A stretch of DNA of 64,000 bases from Fen-455 sp050012675 (lineage in GTDB: Bacteria; Actinomycetota; Acidimicrobiia; Acidimicrobiales; Bog-793): NCBI GenBank assembly GCA_050012675.1, contig JBEKGS010000010.1, forward strand, positions 15,620-79,619, in the 5' to 3' direction. The position numbers and the translations under genes are program-made. Under the pieces are notes generated by a model. That model made no database searches and was not told the DNA's origin. It saw only the letters and a list, made by a program, of their open reading frames with translations. Positions 45,652-54,380 of this stretch are shown piece by piece (the first letter of the stretch is position 1; each line of letters opens with the position of its first letter).

Positions 45652-46991
45652 CGGGCCAGTTCCTTGCCTGCCCAGGAACCACTCGTCGCACTGTCGGACC
45701 CGAACTCCGCCCGATGCCCGAGGCTCCAGGCGTCTGCCAGACAGCTCCCGGGCCCGAGCGGCACGATGAGAACCCCGGCGCCACGCAGGTGGGGCGGTGA
45801 GGAGCTAGGTCCGGGGGCGTCACGCAGGCTCGACTCGCCGGCATCGGCTCCCCCGGCGACTTCGTGCGCCTCCCGTGAAACAGGGCCAGCGCCCTCAACC
45901 AGAACAAGCACCACCGCTGCGTACGCCCGGGCGAGGTCCTCGAGGATCTCCGGACCGGGCGGGCGTGGCCCGAAGGCGCCGACGATGACGAGTACTTCGT
46001 CGCAGCCAGGACGGCCGAGTCGCTCGACAGCGGTGCCGAAACGCCCCGGAGAGCTTGTAGTCGGCGATGTGAGCCCGGCGAGGCCGATGAGCACTTCCTG
46101 CAGGCTCTCGTAGCCGCGCTGGGGCCCGCTGTCCAGACCGGCAGTCGTGACGAGACGGTAGGCGCCGGAGACATTCGACTCGTGGGCCGCCGCGGACAAG
46201 ACGCTGGCTGCGACCTCGACGGCCCGGTCAAGCTCGTCGGGCGGTGTCGCGCGATCGCCGGCATCGAGCAGCACCGTGGTGGCTGTCCGGTCGGGCTCGT
46301 CCAGATCACCGCCATCGCGGACGATGAGCTCGCCGACGCGCGCTGTCGTACGCCAGTGAACGCGACGAAGATCGTCCCCTTCCGCGTAGCGACGGAGCAT
46401 CGAGGTCCCCCTGAGGAGTCGTTCGACTGCCGAAGCGCCGTTCTCGGCCCTCCTCAAGTCGAGCCCTTCGGGGACAACTGTTTCGAGTGTCTCGATGCGC
46501 GGTAGCACGATGCAACGAGCAGGCTTGCTGACCGACAGGCTGCGACGGGCCAGGCCGAGCGGATCTGGTATCACCGCTTCGTAGGCTCCGGCCTCGAGCG
46601 GACCCCGTCGTTTCGTCATGAGCTCGAAGCTCGCCTGTGCCCGTCCGCCGCGGGCGAGTCGTCGCACGATGATCCTGGCGGGCTGAGAGTCGACCGGCCC
46701 ATGCGAACGGTCGGCGAGAAGGGTGACGGGGCCTGGGAGCCAACCCTTGGTGGCGGACTCCTCGATCGTGAGCTCGACCACGGCCGGTTCGCCCGCGTTC
46801 ACGATGGGCGGAACGGCACGTGCGGTGACGGTGACGGTGCCTTTTGGCAGACGAACCCGAACGAGCGAAGCCAGCGCGACGAGCACGGCTGCGGTGGCAA
46901 GACCGAAAAGCTCCGGGATGCCGAGGATTCGGCCGGCGGCACCCGCGAGGAGGCCCAGCGTGATCGTCCAGCGGCCTCGGGCGGTGAGCAT
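45648..46991 (-). CDS. DUF58 domain protein
   Basis: A 447-residue protein with two N-terminal membrane spans (GLLAGAAGRILGIPELFGLA and following), a beta-rich region, and the DUF58 hallmark GTSMLRRYAEGDDLRRVHWRTTARVGELIVRD near residue 200, followed by a vWA-like fold with VLLDAGDRATP. It lies between MoxR (8-nt gap) and TgpA (4-nt overlap). Role unproven; probably a vWA partner of the MoxR ATPase in envelope assembly. Confidence 0.9.
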   Translation of the reverse strand: MLTARGRWTITLGLLAGAAGRILGIPELFGLATAAVLVALASLVRVRLPKGTVTVTARAVPPIVNAGEPAVVELTIEESATKGWLPGPVTLLADRSHGPVDSQPARIIVRRLARGGRAQASFELMTKRRGPLEAGAYEAVIPDPLGLARRSLSVSKPARCIVLPRIETLETVVPEGLDLRRAENGASAVERLLRGTSMLRRYAEGDDLRRVHWRTTARVGELIVRDGGDLDEPDRTATTVLLDAGDRATPPDELDRAVEVAASVLSAAAHESNVSGAYRLVTTAGLDSGPQRGYESLQEVLIGLAGLTSPTTSSPGRFGTAVERLGRPGCDEVLVIVGAFGPRPPGPEILEDLARAYAAVVLVLVEGAGPVSREAHEVAGGADAGESSLRDAPGPSSSPPHLRGAGVLIVPLGPGSCLADAWSLGHRAEFGSDSATSGSWAGKELAR

Positions 46992-46999
46992 TCCGCCGG

Positions 47000-48028
47000 C
47001 TATCGGCGCCCAGTGGTCTGGTCGGGCACGGGCACCGCGCGGAGTACCTCCTCGAGCACGGTCCTGACAGGGCTGCGGCCCCGGCCCGCCGACGCGCGCA
47101 GCTCCAAGCGGTGACCGATGACAGCAGAGGCCATTGCCTTGACGTCGTCGGGCGCGACGAAGTCACGGCCCTCCAGCACCGCCCGGGCCCGGGCCGCCCG
47201 CTGCAGGGCCAGCGCAGCCCTCGGCGACATCCCGAGAGCGACCGAAGGGTGGGCCCGGGTCCCGTTGGCGATCTGCACGATGTAGTGCTGGATCAACGGC
47301 GAGACGTGGACTGCTCGCGCCCTGGTGGCGAGCGCGACCACATCCTCCGGGGTGGCAACCGCCTTGAGGGTCTCGAGGGGCTCGCTCACGCCGTGCGTCT
47401 CGAGTATCACCACCTCGGACTCCTCGTCCGGGTAACCGATCTGGATCCTGAGCAGGAAACGGTCGAGCTGGCTCACCGGGAGCGGGAAGGTCCCCTCGTG
47501 CTCGATCGGGTTCTGCGTCGCTATGACCATGAACGGGTCGGGCAGCTTGTAGGTGTGCCCGTCAACGGTTACCTGGCGTTCCTCCATCGACTCGAGCAGG
47601 GCGGACTGGGTCTTCGGCGGTGTCCGGTTGATCTCGTCACCGAGAACGATGTTGGCGAATATCGGCCCGGGCCGGAACTCGAAACTGGTCTTCGTGGCAT
47701 CGAAGACGCTCACGCCGGTCACGTCCGAAGGCAGAAGGTCGGAAGTGAACTGGATGCGACGGTGGCGGCACGACACCGAGGCGGACAGCGCCTTGCCGAG
47801 GCTCGTCTTGCCCACGCCGGGCACGTCCTCGACAAGCAGATGGCCGCCGGCAACCAGGCAGGTCACCGCGAGGCGAATGGCCTCGTCGTTTCCCTGGACA
47901 ACCCGCGAAATGTTCTCGACAATCCTCTCGAACAAGCCGGCCGCCGCGGAGGCGTCGGAAAGGACCGGGTGCGCGCCCAGCGATGCGGCATCGCCGCTGT
48001 CGAACCCGGTCCGGGCACCGAGATCCAT
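47000..48028 (-). CDS. MoxR-family AAA+ ATPase
   Basis: Chaperone-like ATPase. Walker A is EDVPGVGKTSLGKAL, Walker B is IVLGDEINRTPPKTQSALLESMEERQV, and sensor 1 is VIATQNPIEHEGTFPLP. ATG at 48028 is preceded by GGAGG and GAGG repeats; an upstream GTG at 48067 is possible. 342 aa. First gene of the MoxR-DUF58-TgpA operon. Confidence 0.92.
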   Translation of the reverse strand: MDLGARTGFDSGDAASLGAHPVLSDASAAAGLFERIVENISRVVQGNDEAIRLAVTCLVAGGHLLVEDVPGVGKTSLGKALSASVSCRHRRIQFTSDLLPSDVTGVSVFDATKTSFEFRPGPIFANIVLGDEINRTPPKTQSALLESMEERQVTVDGHTYKLPDPFMVIATQNPIEHEGTFPLPVSQLDRFLLRIQIGYPDEESEVVILETHGVSEPLETLKAVATPEDVVALATRARAVHVSPLIQHYIVQIANGTRAHPSVALGMSPRAALALQRAARARAVLEGRDFVAPDDVKAMASAVIGHRLELRASAGRGRSPVRTVLEEVLRAVPVPDQTTGRR

Positions 48029-48144
48029 CCTCGCCACCTCACCTCCGAGCTCGAGAGAATCCGCCACGCAAGATCATCCCAGCCGCGGACCTGTTTTGTC
48101 GGCGGCTGGTCGGCGTCGCCGTCAAGCCCCTCCTTACACTCAGC

Positions 48145-50829
48145 TTAACCAGCTCCAAGGCAGACAAAGGCTCCTGCCGCCAGCGCCTCGCGGGCTTCTG
48201 GGTCACCGGAGGCAAGGTCTGCGAACGACAGCGTCTCAGGCAGAGCATGCGCCTGGGCGGTCGCGAGCGCCCGCGCCAAGCCGTGCCCGCGTGCCAGCTC
48301 GCCATGAAGGCCGATCATGACCGGGATCACCCCGTCGTCGGGTACGGGCGCCACGCTCGAGACAATGGCACGCGTCCCGAGCGACAGCAGCGCTGCGCTC
48401 GTGCCCATGAGCTCGTCACCAGGGTGGACCTCCGAGCGGCCTGCTTCGCAAGCTGAGAGCACCATCCACTCTGGAGGTCGTGCCATGCGCTCGAGGTCGT
48501 AGACCGTGAGCGGGCCGTCGTCGAGCTCGAGAGACGAGAATTGGGGATTGTCGGCACGAAAACTCCCGTGCGCTGCCAAGTGGGCGAGACGTCGTCGTTC
48601 CAGGGCGCGTGCGACCGCCTTCGCGGTTGCGGCGTGGCCTTGCAATGTCCGTGCCCCCGGATAGAAAGCCGTGCGAAGCCGGTTGATCTCCTCGGCTGCG
48701 TGGGCGACTCGCGGCCCGGCTACGAGCACGACCTCAGCGTCGCTAGCGACTGAGGGTCGTGACCCGCTGGGCGCTTCGCCCTGGCGCGAATACCACAGGG
48801 CCGCCGATGGCGAGACCGTCACGGCCCTGCCCCGCAGTGGTGGGAGAAGGGCCCAGGCGAGCGCATGAAGCTCACCGGTGGGGACCACCACGAGGTCCCG
48901 ACCATCGACGTCGCGAGCCACCGGTTCGACGAGCAGATCGGACAGGCGGTTGCACGACCGTTCGAGCAGGGCCGCAGCCGCTTCGAGACTGGCCCGAGAG
49001 CTACGGCCGAGCGCTAGGCGGCGAAGAGCGAACTGGAGCATGGAGCGCTCCGCGGCCACCTCGGCCGCGGTCGCAAGACACCTCAGGTTGAACCGCTTGC
49101 GCGTTCCTGTCACGGCATAGAGACGGCCGTCGTGTGCGACGTACTCGACAAGTCCGCGCTCGCCGATAGCCTCTCGCAGGGCGCCAGGATCGGGGACCCT
49201 TGGCGGCCTGACGAAGTTGCCCTCCTCACCTCGGCTGCGCTGGCGGATCGCCTCCTCGATCCTGCGCTGCTGCGCGACGAGCGGCAGGACCTCGCCTCCG
49301 TCCAAGGAGCCCCGCTCGATGCGCGCGACTATGTCTCGCAGCGCCGACAGCATCCTGGCGAGCTCCTCATCGGTGGGAGGCGTGGCCCGCGGGGCGCGCA
49401 ATGATCCGGCACGCCACCGTTCCGACCAGCGCAGCACTTCGACCGCGCGGCGCGACTCGAATGCCAGGCCGAGACCGAGATCGGCGAGCTCGGAGACCGT
49501 CGTGGCGGTTCGCACCCGCAACTCGGTGGCTCCCAGTGTCGCCCGGTGCTCCTCGGCGACCTTGAGCCCGGACCTGAGCGCCGACAAGCAGCCTGAACGG
49601 CTGCCGGCGGCAAGGCGCCCCAGCGCTTCGGCGTACCAGCCCCGTACCCGTTGCGCGGCCGGGCCGGACGCCGTGCGCCGGTCGATTCCCGCAACAAGCG
49701 ACCGGACGGTACCCATGTCGCCGGTCCGCAAGGCGGCACGTGCCCCCATGAGGCGGCACTCGAGGCTCGGCAAGAACCACTGCTCCCCGCGCAGGACCTC
49801 GGCAAGGGCGCCGGCCTCCGCCGGGATGCGGGTGGTTCGGGTGCCTGTCGCCCAGCGGGACTGTGCCTCGACAAATCGGGCCAGTGCCGCCCAGCGGAGC
49901 CGGCCTTGGCGAATGAGCTGACGACGCGCGGAGCTGGCCGCCGCGCCGGAAACGACGACGTCGCCTTCTGCGAGAGCTATCTGGCTCAGCAGGAGTCGGG
50001 CCTCAGCCAGGTCGATGGAGGTTCCGGAGGCCTCCAGTGCCGTCACAGCGGCGTCGATGTGCCGGCGGGCCTCAGGAAGCAGCCTCACGGAGAGCAGCAG
50101 TTCGGCACGGTCGATCGAAAGGGCAGGGGCGCCGAGGCGCCGATCGGCGAAATGCTGCGCGGCTTGGTCATAGCGCTTGAGCGCGCCAGGCACGTCACCC
50201 CTCAGGGCCGATACGTACCCGAGGTTGTGCAGTACCTGGGCGGCTGCGATAACGCCACCGAGGAGCCGGTACAGCTGCAGCGCCTTGTTGAGGTCCGTTT
50301 CCGCCCGCGCAAGCTCACCGCGGTAGGCATGCAGGACGCCCCGGTTGGAGAGAAGTCTCGCCTCGTTCAAGCGGTCGCCGGCGCGGCGAAGAAGCGGCAG
50401 GGCCCGGCGGCTGTCGTCAAGCGCCTCTTCGAAACGGCCGATGCGGATATGAATGAGGGCTCGCTGCATGAGAACTTGCCCGCGCAGCTCCCGGTGGGCC
50501 CCTTCGGCAGCCTTGTCCAGCTCGACCAGCGCCGCGCCCGGCTGCCCACCTTGCAGGAGGGCCAAGACGAGGCTCAGGCGTGCCTCGGCGGCGCGAAGGC
50601 CCAGCTGACCTGCTTCGGCAACGGCGATGGCACGTCGTAGGCGGTGCCGCGCGGCGCCGAGCCGGCCCGTCTCACGAGCTGCAAGTCCGACGACGCGGTA
50701 AGCGACCGACGCCGCCTCCGCGTCAACCAGTCTGTTCGCCAGCACTGCCAGCGCGGCCGCCTCGGCCCCGAGCGGATCGTCGGCGACAGCCGCCAGGGCA
50801 CGTTCGGCCGCGTCGAGCGACGAGTTCAC
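48145..50829 (-). CDS. TPR-CHAT protein (predicted caspase-like protease)
   Basis: An 894-residue protein. Residues 1-480 are helical repeats of the TPR type (for example NRGVLHAYRGELARAETDLNKAL and HNLGYVSALRGDVPGALKRYDQA). Residues 560-894 are a CHAT domain: LVEYVAHDGRLYAV, VVVPTGELHALAWALLPPL, the His in HLAAHGSF (about 753) and Cys in LSACEAGRSE (about 793), the expected catalytic dyad of clan CD proteases. It is the third gene after an ECF sigma relic and a small beta-rich protein, all minus strand. The TPR part probably senses or recruits a partner. Separation from the upstream gene is 48 nt. Confidence 0.92.
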   Translation of the reverse strand: MNSSLDAAERALAAVADDPLGAEAAALAVLANRLVDAEAASVAYRVVGLAARETGRLGAARHRLRRAIAVAEAGQLGLRAAEARLSLVLALLQGGQPGAALVELDKAAEGAHRELRGQVLMQRALIHIRIGRFEEALDDSRRALPLLRRAGDRLNEARLLSNRGVLHAYRGELARAETDLNKALQLYRLLGGVIAAAQVLHNLGYVSALRGDVPGALKRYDQAAQHFADRRLGAPALSIDRAELLLSVRLLPEARRHIDAAVTALEASGTSIDLAEARLLLSQIALAEGDVVVSGAAASSARRQLIRQGRLRWAALARFVEAQSRWATGTRTTRIPAEAGALAEVLRGEQWFLPSLECRLMGARAALRTGDMGTVRSLVAGIDRRTASGPAAQRVRGWYAEALGRLAAGSRSGCLSALRSGLKVAEEHRATLGATELRVRTATTVSELADLGLGLAFESRRAVEVLRWSERWRAGSLRAPRATPPTDEELARMLSALRDIVARIERGSLDGGEVLPLVAQQRRIEEAIRQRSRGEEGNFVRPPRVPDPGALREAIGERGLVEYVAHDGRLYAVTGTRKRFNLRCLATAAEVAAERSMLQFALRRLALGRSSRASLEAAAALLERSCNRLSDLLVEPVARDVDGRDLVVVPTGELHALAWALLPPLRGRAVTVSPSAALWYSRQGEAPSGSRPSVASDAEVVLVAGPRVAHAAEEINRLRTAFYPGARTLQGHAATAKAVARALERRRLAHLAAHGSFRADNPQFSSLELDDGPLTVYDLERMARPPEWMVLSACEAGRSEVHPGDELMGTSAALLSLGTRAIVSSVAPVPDDGVIPVMIGLHGELARGHGLARALATAQAHALPETLSFADLASGDPEAREALAAGAFVCLGAG

Positions 50830-50877
50830 AGTTGGGCGCGCCGTCAGATCAGGCCCGCGGAAGAACCCCGGGCTTGT

Positions 50878-51411
50878 TCAGAGCGTGATCCAGCTCGTGG
50901 CGACCGAATGAGCCGGCGGCTCGGCGGGACAGCAACGAAAGCTCACCGGCCCCTCAGGCACGGACGGGAAGTGGAAGCAACCGAGCTCGTCGGTCTCCAC
51001 AGGCGTGGTCCCGCCTCGGTGTCGCAGTTCGACGACGGCGAGCTGCGGCGGCACGACCTGCCCCACGAGGTACCTGGCGCCGGACATCTCCATTTCGAGC
51101 ACAAGGTCATCGCCTTCGAAGCTGAGCTGGCGGCCGGTCCTCGCGCCCGATCGGACACCTGCGAGCAGGTCGTCGTCGGTCACCGAGTCGTAGACCAGCC
51201 AGGCCAGCTCGTCGTCGATGGATCGCAGCTCGACGCTCGCCCTGGCTTCGGAGACAACGTCAGCCGGCACCGGGTCCTTCTCGAGCACCAACGAGTGGAA
51301 CCTCCTGAAGGTCGCGTCCCGCGCAGCTTCGGCTTCGTCCGGCCAGTCAGTGTGGCAAGCCGAGCCGTCGAGGCGTGACGGCTCCGGGGGTGCTTTCTCG
51401 TTCTGGCTCAC
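50878..51411 (-). CDS. small beta-rich protein between CHAT protease and ECF sigma
   Basis: A 177-residue protein of unknown function. The N-terminal half has helical character (AARDATFRRFHSL, then ADVVSEARASVELRSIDDELAWLVYDS), and the C-terminal half is beta-rich (LSFEGDDLVLEMEMSGARYLVGQVV, TDELGCFHFPSVPEGPVSFRC), reminiscent of a carboxypeptidase-regulatory/transthyretin-like fold. No membrane span or signal. Its ATG overlaps the stop of the sigma-like frame by 4 nt. I recall similar proteins beside ECF sigma and CHAT genes in other actinobacteria; an anti-sigma or CHAT-substrate role is an inference from position. Confidence 0.75.
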   Translation of the reverse strand: MSQNEKAPPEPSRLDGSACHTDWPDEAEAARDATFRRFHSLVLEKDPVPADVVSEARASVELRSIDDELAWLVYDSVTDDDLLAGVRSGARTGRQLSFEGDDLVLEMEMSGARYLVGQVVPPQLAVVELRHRGGTTPVETDELGCFHFPSVPEGPVSFRCCPAEPPAHSVATSWITL

Positions 51412-52006
51412 TGGACTCTGCCCTCGGCCGCGCCCACAGCAGTGCGTCGCGCCTTTGAGTGGTGCGGGCAGAGCACAGCTCGGTCACGCGAAGCGTCGAG
51501 ACGGCGGGCGCGGGCGGGACAGATCCTGTCGGCAGGCGTCGCGGACCCGGCGCTCAGCTCCGCGTAACCGAGAAGCGGCTCGGCCGCAGGCAGACCGAGC
51601 AGGCAAGGGCCGTCCTCCTCCAGTGCCTCAAAAGTGCTCCAAAGCGCCTCGTCCCGTACCGGCATTGCCGGATCGTCGGTCGTCTCGATCGCACGATCCC
51701 GACTCACCCACCCGCTCGACAGCTGCCCTGAGCGGCACTCCTCATAGCCCAAGAAGCGGAGGCACTCGTGCCGGGTCTTGGCAGCAAACCACGCCCCGAC
51801 GAGTTCCCGGCCAGGGACGGCCTCGAGGCTCGTCAAGAACGCCAACCAGGTCGGCCAGGTGCCGTCCCCGGCTTTTGCGCGACTGAGCCCGTGACCGCGC
51901 CCGACAGCCCGACAAGACCCGCGAAACGACCGACCAGCGAGCTCCAGGCTTTCGCGTCGCCTCCTGCGGTCTGACGCAAGAGGTCGTCGAGGTCGACGCC
52001 GTCCAC
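51408..52006 (-). pseudogene. ECF sigma factor, frameshifted
   Basis: The N-terminal frame (GTG at 52006) reads VDGVDLDDLLRQTAGGDAKAWSSLV...FAGLV, a sigma region 2 start, and then loses similarity. From 51910 down, the other frame reads AVGRGHGLSRAKAGDGTWPTW and LVGAWFAAKTRHECLRFL, the continuation of region 2, then a worn region 4 (DEALWSTFEAL, YAELSAG). Adding one base between 51910 and 51911 joins them as FAGLVWAVGRGHGLSRA, restoring the expected Trp. Region 4 also departs from the ECF pattern, so this may be a decaying gene and not just a sequencing error. TACAGT lies 6 nt before the GTG. Confidence 0.75.
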
Positions 52007-52012
52007 GTACCA

Positions 52013-52018
52013 ACTGTA
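52013..52018 (-). promoter_or_regulatory. -10 hexamer of a likely leaderless promoter (ECF sigma cassette)
   Basis: Minus-strand TACAGT, 6 nt (TGGTAC), then GTG at 52006. This would be the promoter of the sigma/small protein/CHAT operon. Confidence 0.5.
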
Positions 52019-52225
52019 ACCACGCCAAGCCTTGGCCACCGATGGCCACGCTCCGCGCTCGCCCGCCCTGTCAGGTTGGCCCTGGCAACTGCCGAAGTGA
52101 CGCGCGCGGGCACCGCTGGGACATAATCGCGAGATCACCTACGTGAACGAGCCGCAACCGCAAATGAGATTAGAGACTGGCACCGGCTCGTTGATCGGCT
52201 GCGGCGACGATCGAGGCCGGCGACT

Positions 52226-53422
52226 GTGAGACGGCTGGCCGTGGTCGGCGCCGGGATCGTGGGCTTGGCCGTAGCCCGACAGTTGCTGCTGTCCGACCCG
52301 GACGCCAGCGTCGTGGTGATCGAGAGGGAGAACAGGGTCGGATCGCACCAAAGCGGCCACAACAGTGGAGTTATCCATTCCGGCCTCTACTACCAACCGG
52401 GTTCTTTGAAGGCGGAGCTGTGCGTATCCGGAGGCAGGCTCTTGAGGAGCTACTGCGAAGAGCATTCCATCCCGGTCGAGACCTGCGGGAAGTTGGTCGT
52501 CGCAGTGGACGAGACGGAACTGCCGAGGCTCGAGAACCTTTACGAGCGCGGTATGGCCAACGGCGTGCCCGGCCTGCGCCTCGTGGAGGGGTCGGCGTTG
52601 CGCGAACTGGAGCCGCACGTCGTGGGACTTCGTGCCATTCATTCGCCGTCCACCGGGGTCGTCGATTTCACTGCCGTCACGAGCGCTCTTGCGAGACAGA
52701 TCGCCGCCTCGGGACAGCTCTTGCTCGGAACCGAGGTGATGTCGGTCCACTCCCGGGCCGAAGGTGTGCGCCTGGAATTGGGCGGAGGCCACGCGGGACA
52801 CCTCGACTGCGATTTCGCCATCGTATGTGCGGGTCTTCAGTCGGACCGGTTGGCGCTGCGTTCCGGAGCTGACCCCGAGCCTCGGATCATCCCGTTCCGG
52901 GGGTCGTACTATCGGCTGCGACCCGCCGCTCAGCACCTGGTTCGAGGGCTCGTCTACCCAGTGCCCGATCCCCGGTACCCGTTCTTGGGGATTCACCTGA
53001 CAAGGACCGTCCACGATGAGGTGCTGGTCGGGCCGAATGCCTTCCTCGCCTTGTCGCGCGACGACTATTCGCGATGGGCCTTCGGCTGGAAGGACCTTCG
53101 GGACACGCTGACTTGGCCCGGATTCCCGCGTTTCGCCGTGTCGAACTGGCGGGCGGGCCTGCGGGAGATCTCTCACGCGATGAACAGGAGGGGCTTCGCC
53201 TCGGCGGTTTGCCGCTACGTTCCAGAGTTGACCGCCCGGGACCTGGAGCCTGCCGTGGCCGGCATCCGGGCTCAAGCGATGCTTCGCGACGGGTCACTGG
53301 TCGACGACTTCTGGCTGGACCTACGGGGCAACGTCCTGGACGTGCGCAATGCTCCTTCTCCTGCTGCGACTGCGTCGCTGGCGATCGCCGAGCACATCTG
53401 CAAGCGGGCCGGGTTCGCATAG
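52226..53422 (+). CDS. lhgO: L-2-hydroxyglutarate oxidase
   Basis: FAD-dependent oxidase or dehydrogenase that returns L-2-hydroxyglutarate to 2-oxoglutarate. The FAD fold is LAVVGAGIVGLAVARQLL at the N-terminus; SGHNSGVIHSGLYYQPGSLKAELC is the diagnostic LhgO block, and GIHLTRTVHDEVLVGPNAF and SPAATASLAIAEHI lie near the C-terminus. 398 aa, GTG start. Divergent from the sigma cassette. Stand-alone in this context. Confidence 0.93.
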   Translation: MRRLAVVGAGIVGLAVARQLLLSDPDASVVVIERENRVGSHQSGHNSGVIHSGLYYQPGSLKAELCVSGGRLLRSYCEEHSIPVETCGKLVVAVDETELPRLENLYERGMANGVPGLRLVEGSALRELEPHVVGLRAIHSPSTGVVDFTAVTSALARQIAASGQLLLGTEVMSVHSRAEGVRLELGGGHAGHLDCDFAIVCAGLQSDRLALRSGADPEPRIIPFRGSYYRLRPAAQHLVRGLVYPVPDPRYPFLGIHLTRTVHDEVLVGPNAFLALSRDDYSRWAFGWKDLRDTLTWPGFPRFAVSNWRAGLREISHAMNRRGFASAVCRYVPELTARDLEPAVAGIRAQAMLRDGSLVDDFWLDLRGNVLDVRNAPSPAATASLAIAEHICKRAGFA

Positions 53423-53506
53423 GACGGCTCCGGCCGGGGCCCGTCGGCGGTTGGCGGGTCGTCGTCTGCCGGGCATGGCGCAAGGGTGTCACCCCGGCCC
53501 CCGGGG

Positions 53507-53512
53507 TAGCCT
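53507..53512 (+). promoter_or_regulatory. -10 hexamer of a likely leaderless promoter (lipoprotein)
   Basis: TAGCCT, 6 nt, then GTG at 53519; no ribosome binding site. Confidence 0.55.
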
Positions 53513-53518
53513 CTCAGC

Positions 53519-54367
53519 GTGCGCAAGCTGTTGGTCGCCCTCGGTCTTGTCGCCGTCGGCTTCGGGTCGTCAGCGTGCGCCGGATCGTCGTCGGCCACCT
53601 CGACGACGAGTTCGACTGCGCCGAGCAGTGAGGCAGCCACGACGACGCTGCCGACCGCGCCCGTCGCCGGAAGCAACAACGCAGCGGCCAAAGTCATGAG
53701 GGAGGCGCTGCAACACGGGTCGACACGGCCCTCTTTGCACTATGTCAGCACCTCGGTCGGCGACGGGCTCACCACCACGATCGTCGGCGACGTGAACAGG
53801 ACGTCGGGAACCCAGGCCATCGCCGTCTCGTACAAAGGGGCCAAGGCCACGATGGTCATCGAGCTCGTCGGCAACGAGGCGTACTTCCGGGGCGACGCCG
53901 CCGCCATCGAAGTGCTCATCAACTTGACGGCGCCTCAGTCTGACGCCGCCGCGGGCCAATGGGTCTCGGTCGTGCCGGCTGACTCTGCCTACCAGAGCAC
54001 CGCGGCTGCACTCACTGTCAGCTCGGTGATGTCGGAGCTCGCGCTCTCGCCACCCATCACCGGAGAGCGAAGGACCAGTTACGCCGGTCGAAACGCCGGC
54101 GAGATATCCGGAGCTTGGATAGGCGAAGGGGTCACCGCCAAAGATCATGCGAAGGGTGAACTCGAGGTGAGCGAGGGATCCGACTCGCTCCCGATCGCGT
54201 TCAACGGCGTGATGCCCGCGACGGCTGGTTCGGGCCGGTTCGAGGTGAGCCTCGTGGTGAGCAGGTGGGGAGAGCCCGTGCATGTGACGCCTCCCGCCTC
54301 CGCGGTGCCGCTCGCGACGATCCTCAGGGACACGACGACCACGACCACCCAGCTGGTCACGGTCTGA
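53519..54367 (+). CDS. predicted lipoprotein of unknown function
   Basis: A 282-residue exported protein. The signal MRKLLVALGLVAVGFGSSAC has a lipobox with lipidation at Cys20, followed by a Ser/Thr-rich linker to about residue 50. The mature domain (ALQHGSTRPSLHYVSTSV...GDVNRTSGTQAIAV) resembles actinobacterial LppX/LprG-like beta-sheet lipoproteins in pattern only, so I do not assign function. The C-terminus carries a run of threonines. It ends 13 nt before the WecA-like gene and could be co-transcribed with it. Confidence 0.82.
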   Translation: MRKLLVALGLVAVGFGSSACAGSSSATSTTSSTAPSSEAATTTLPTAPVAGSNNAAAKVMREALQHGSTRPSLHYVSTSVGDGLTTTIVGDVNRTSGTQAIAVSYKGAKATMVIELVGNEAYFRGDAAAIEVLINLTAPQSDAAAGQWVSVVPADSAYQSTAAALTVSSVMSELALSPPITGERRTSYAGRNAGEISGAWIGEGVTAKDHAKGELEVSEGSDSLPIAFNGVMPATAGSGRFEVSLVVSRWGEPVHVTPPASAVPLATILRDTTTTTTQLVTV

Positions 54368-54380
54368 GCCTGAGCCCGCC

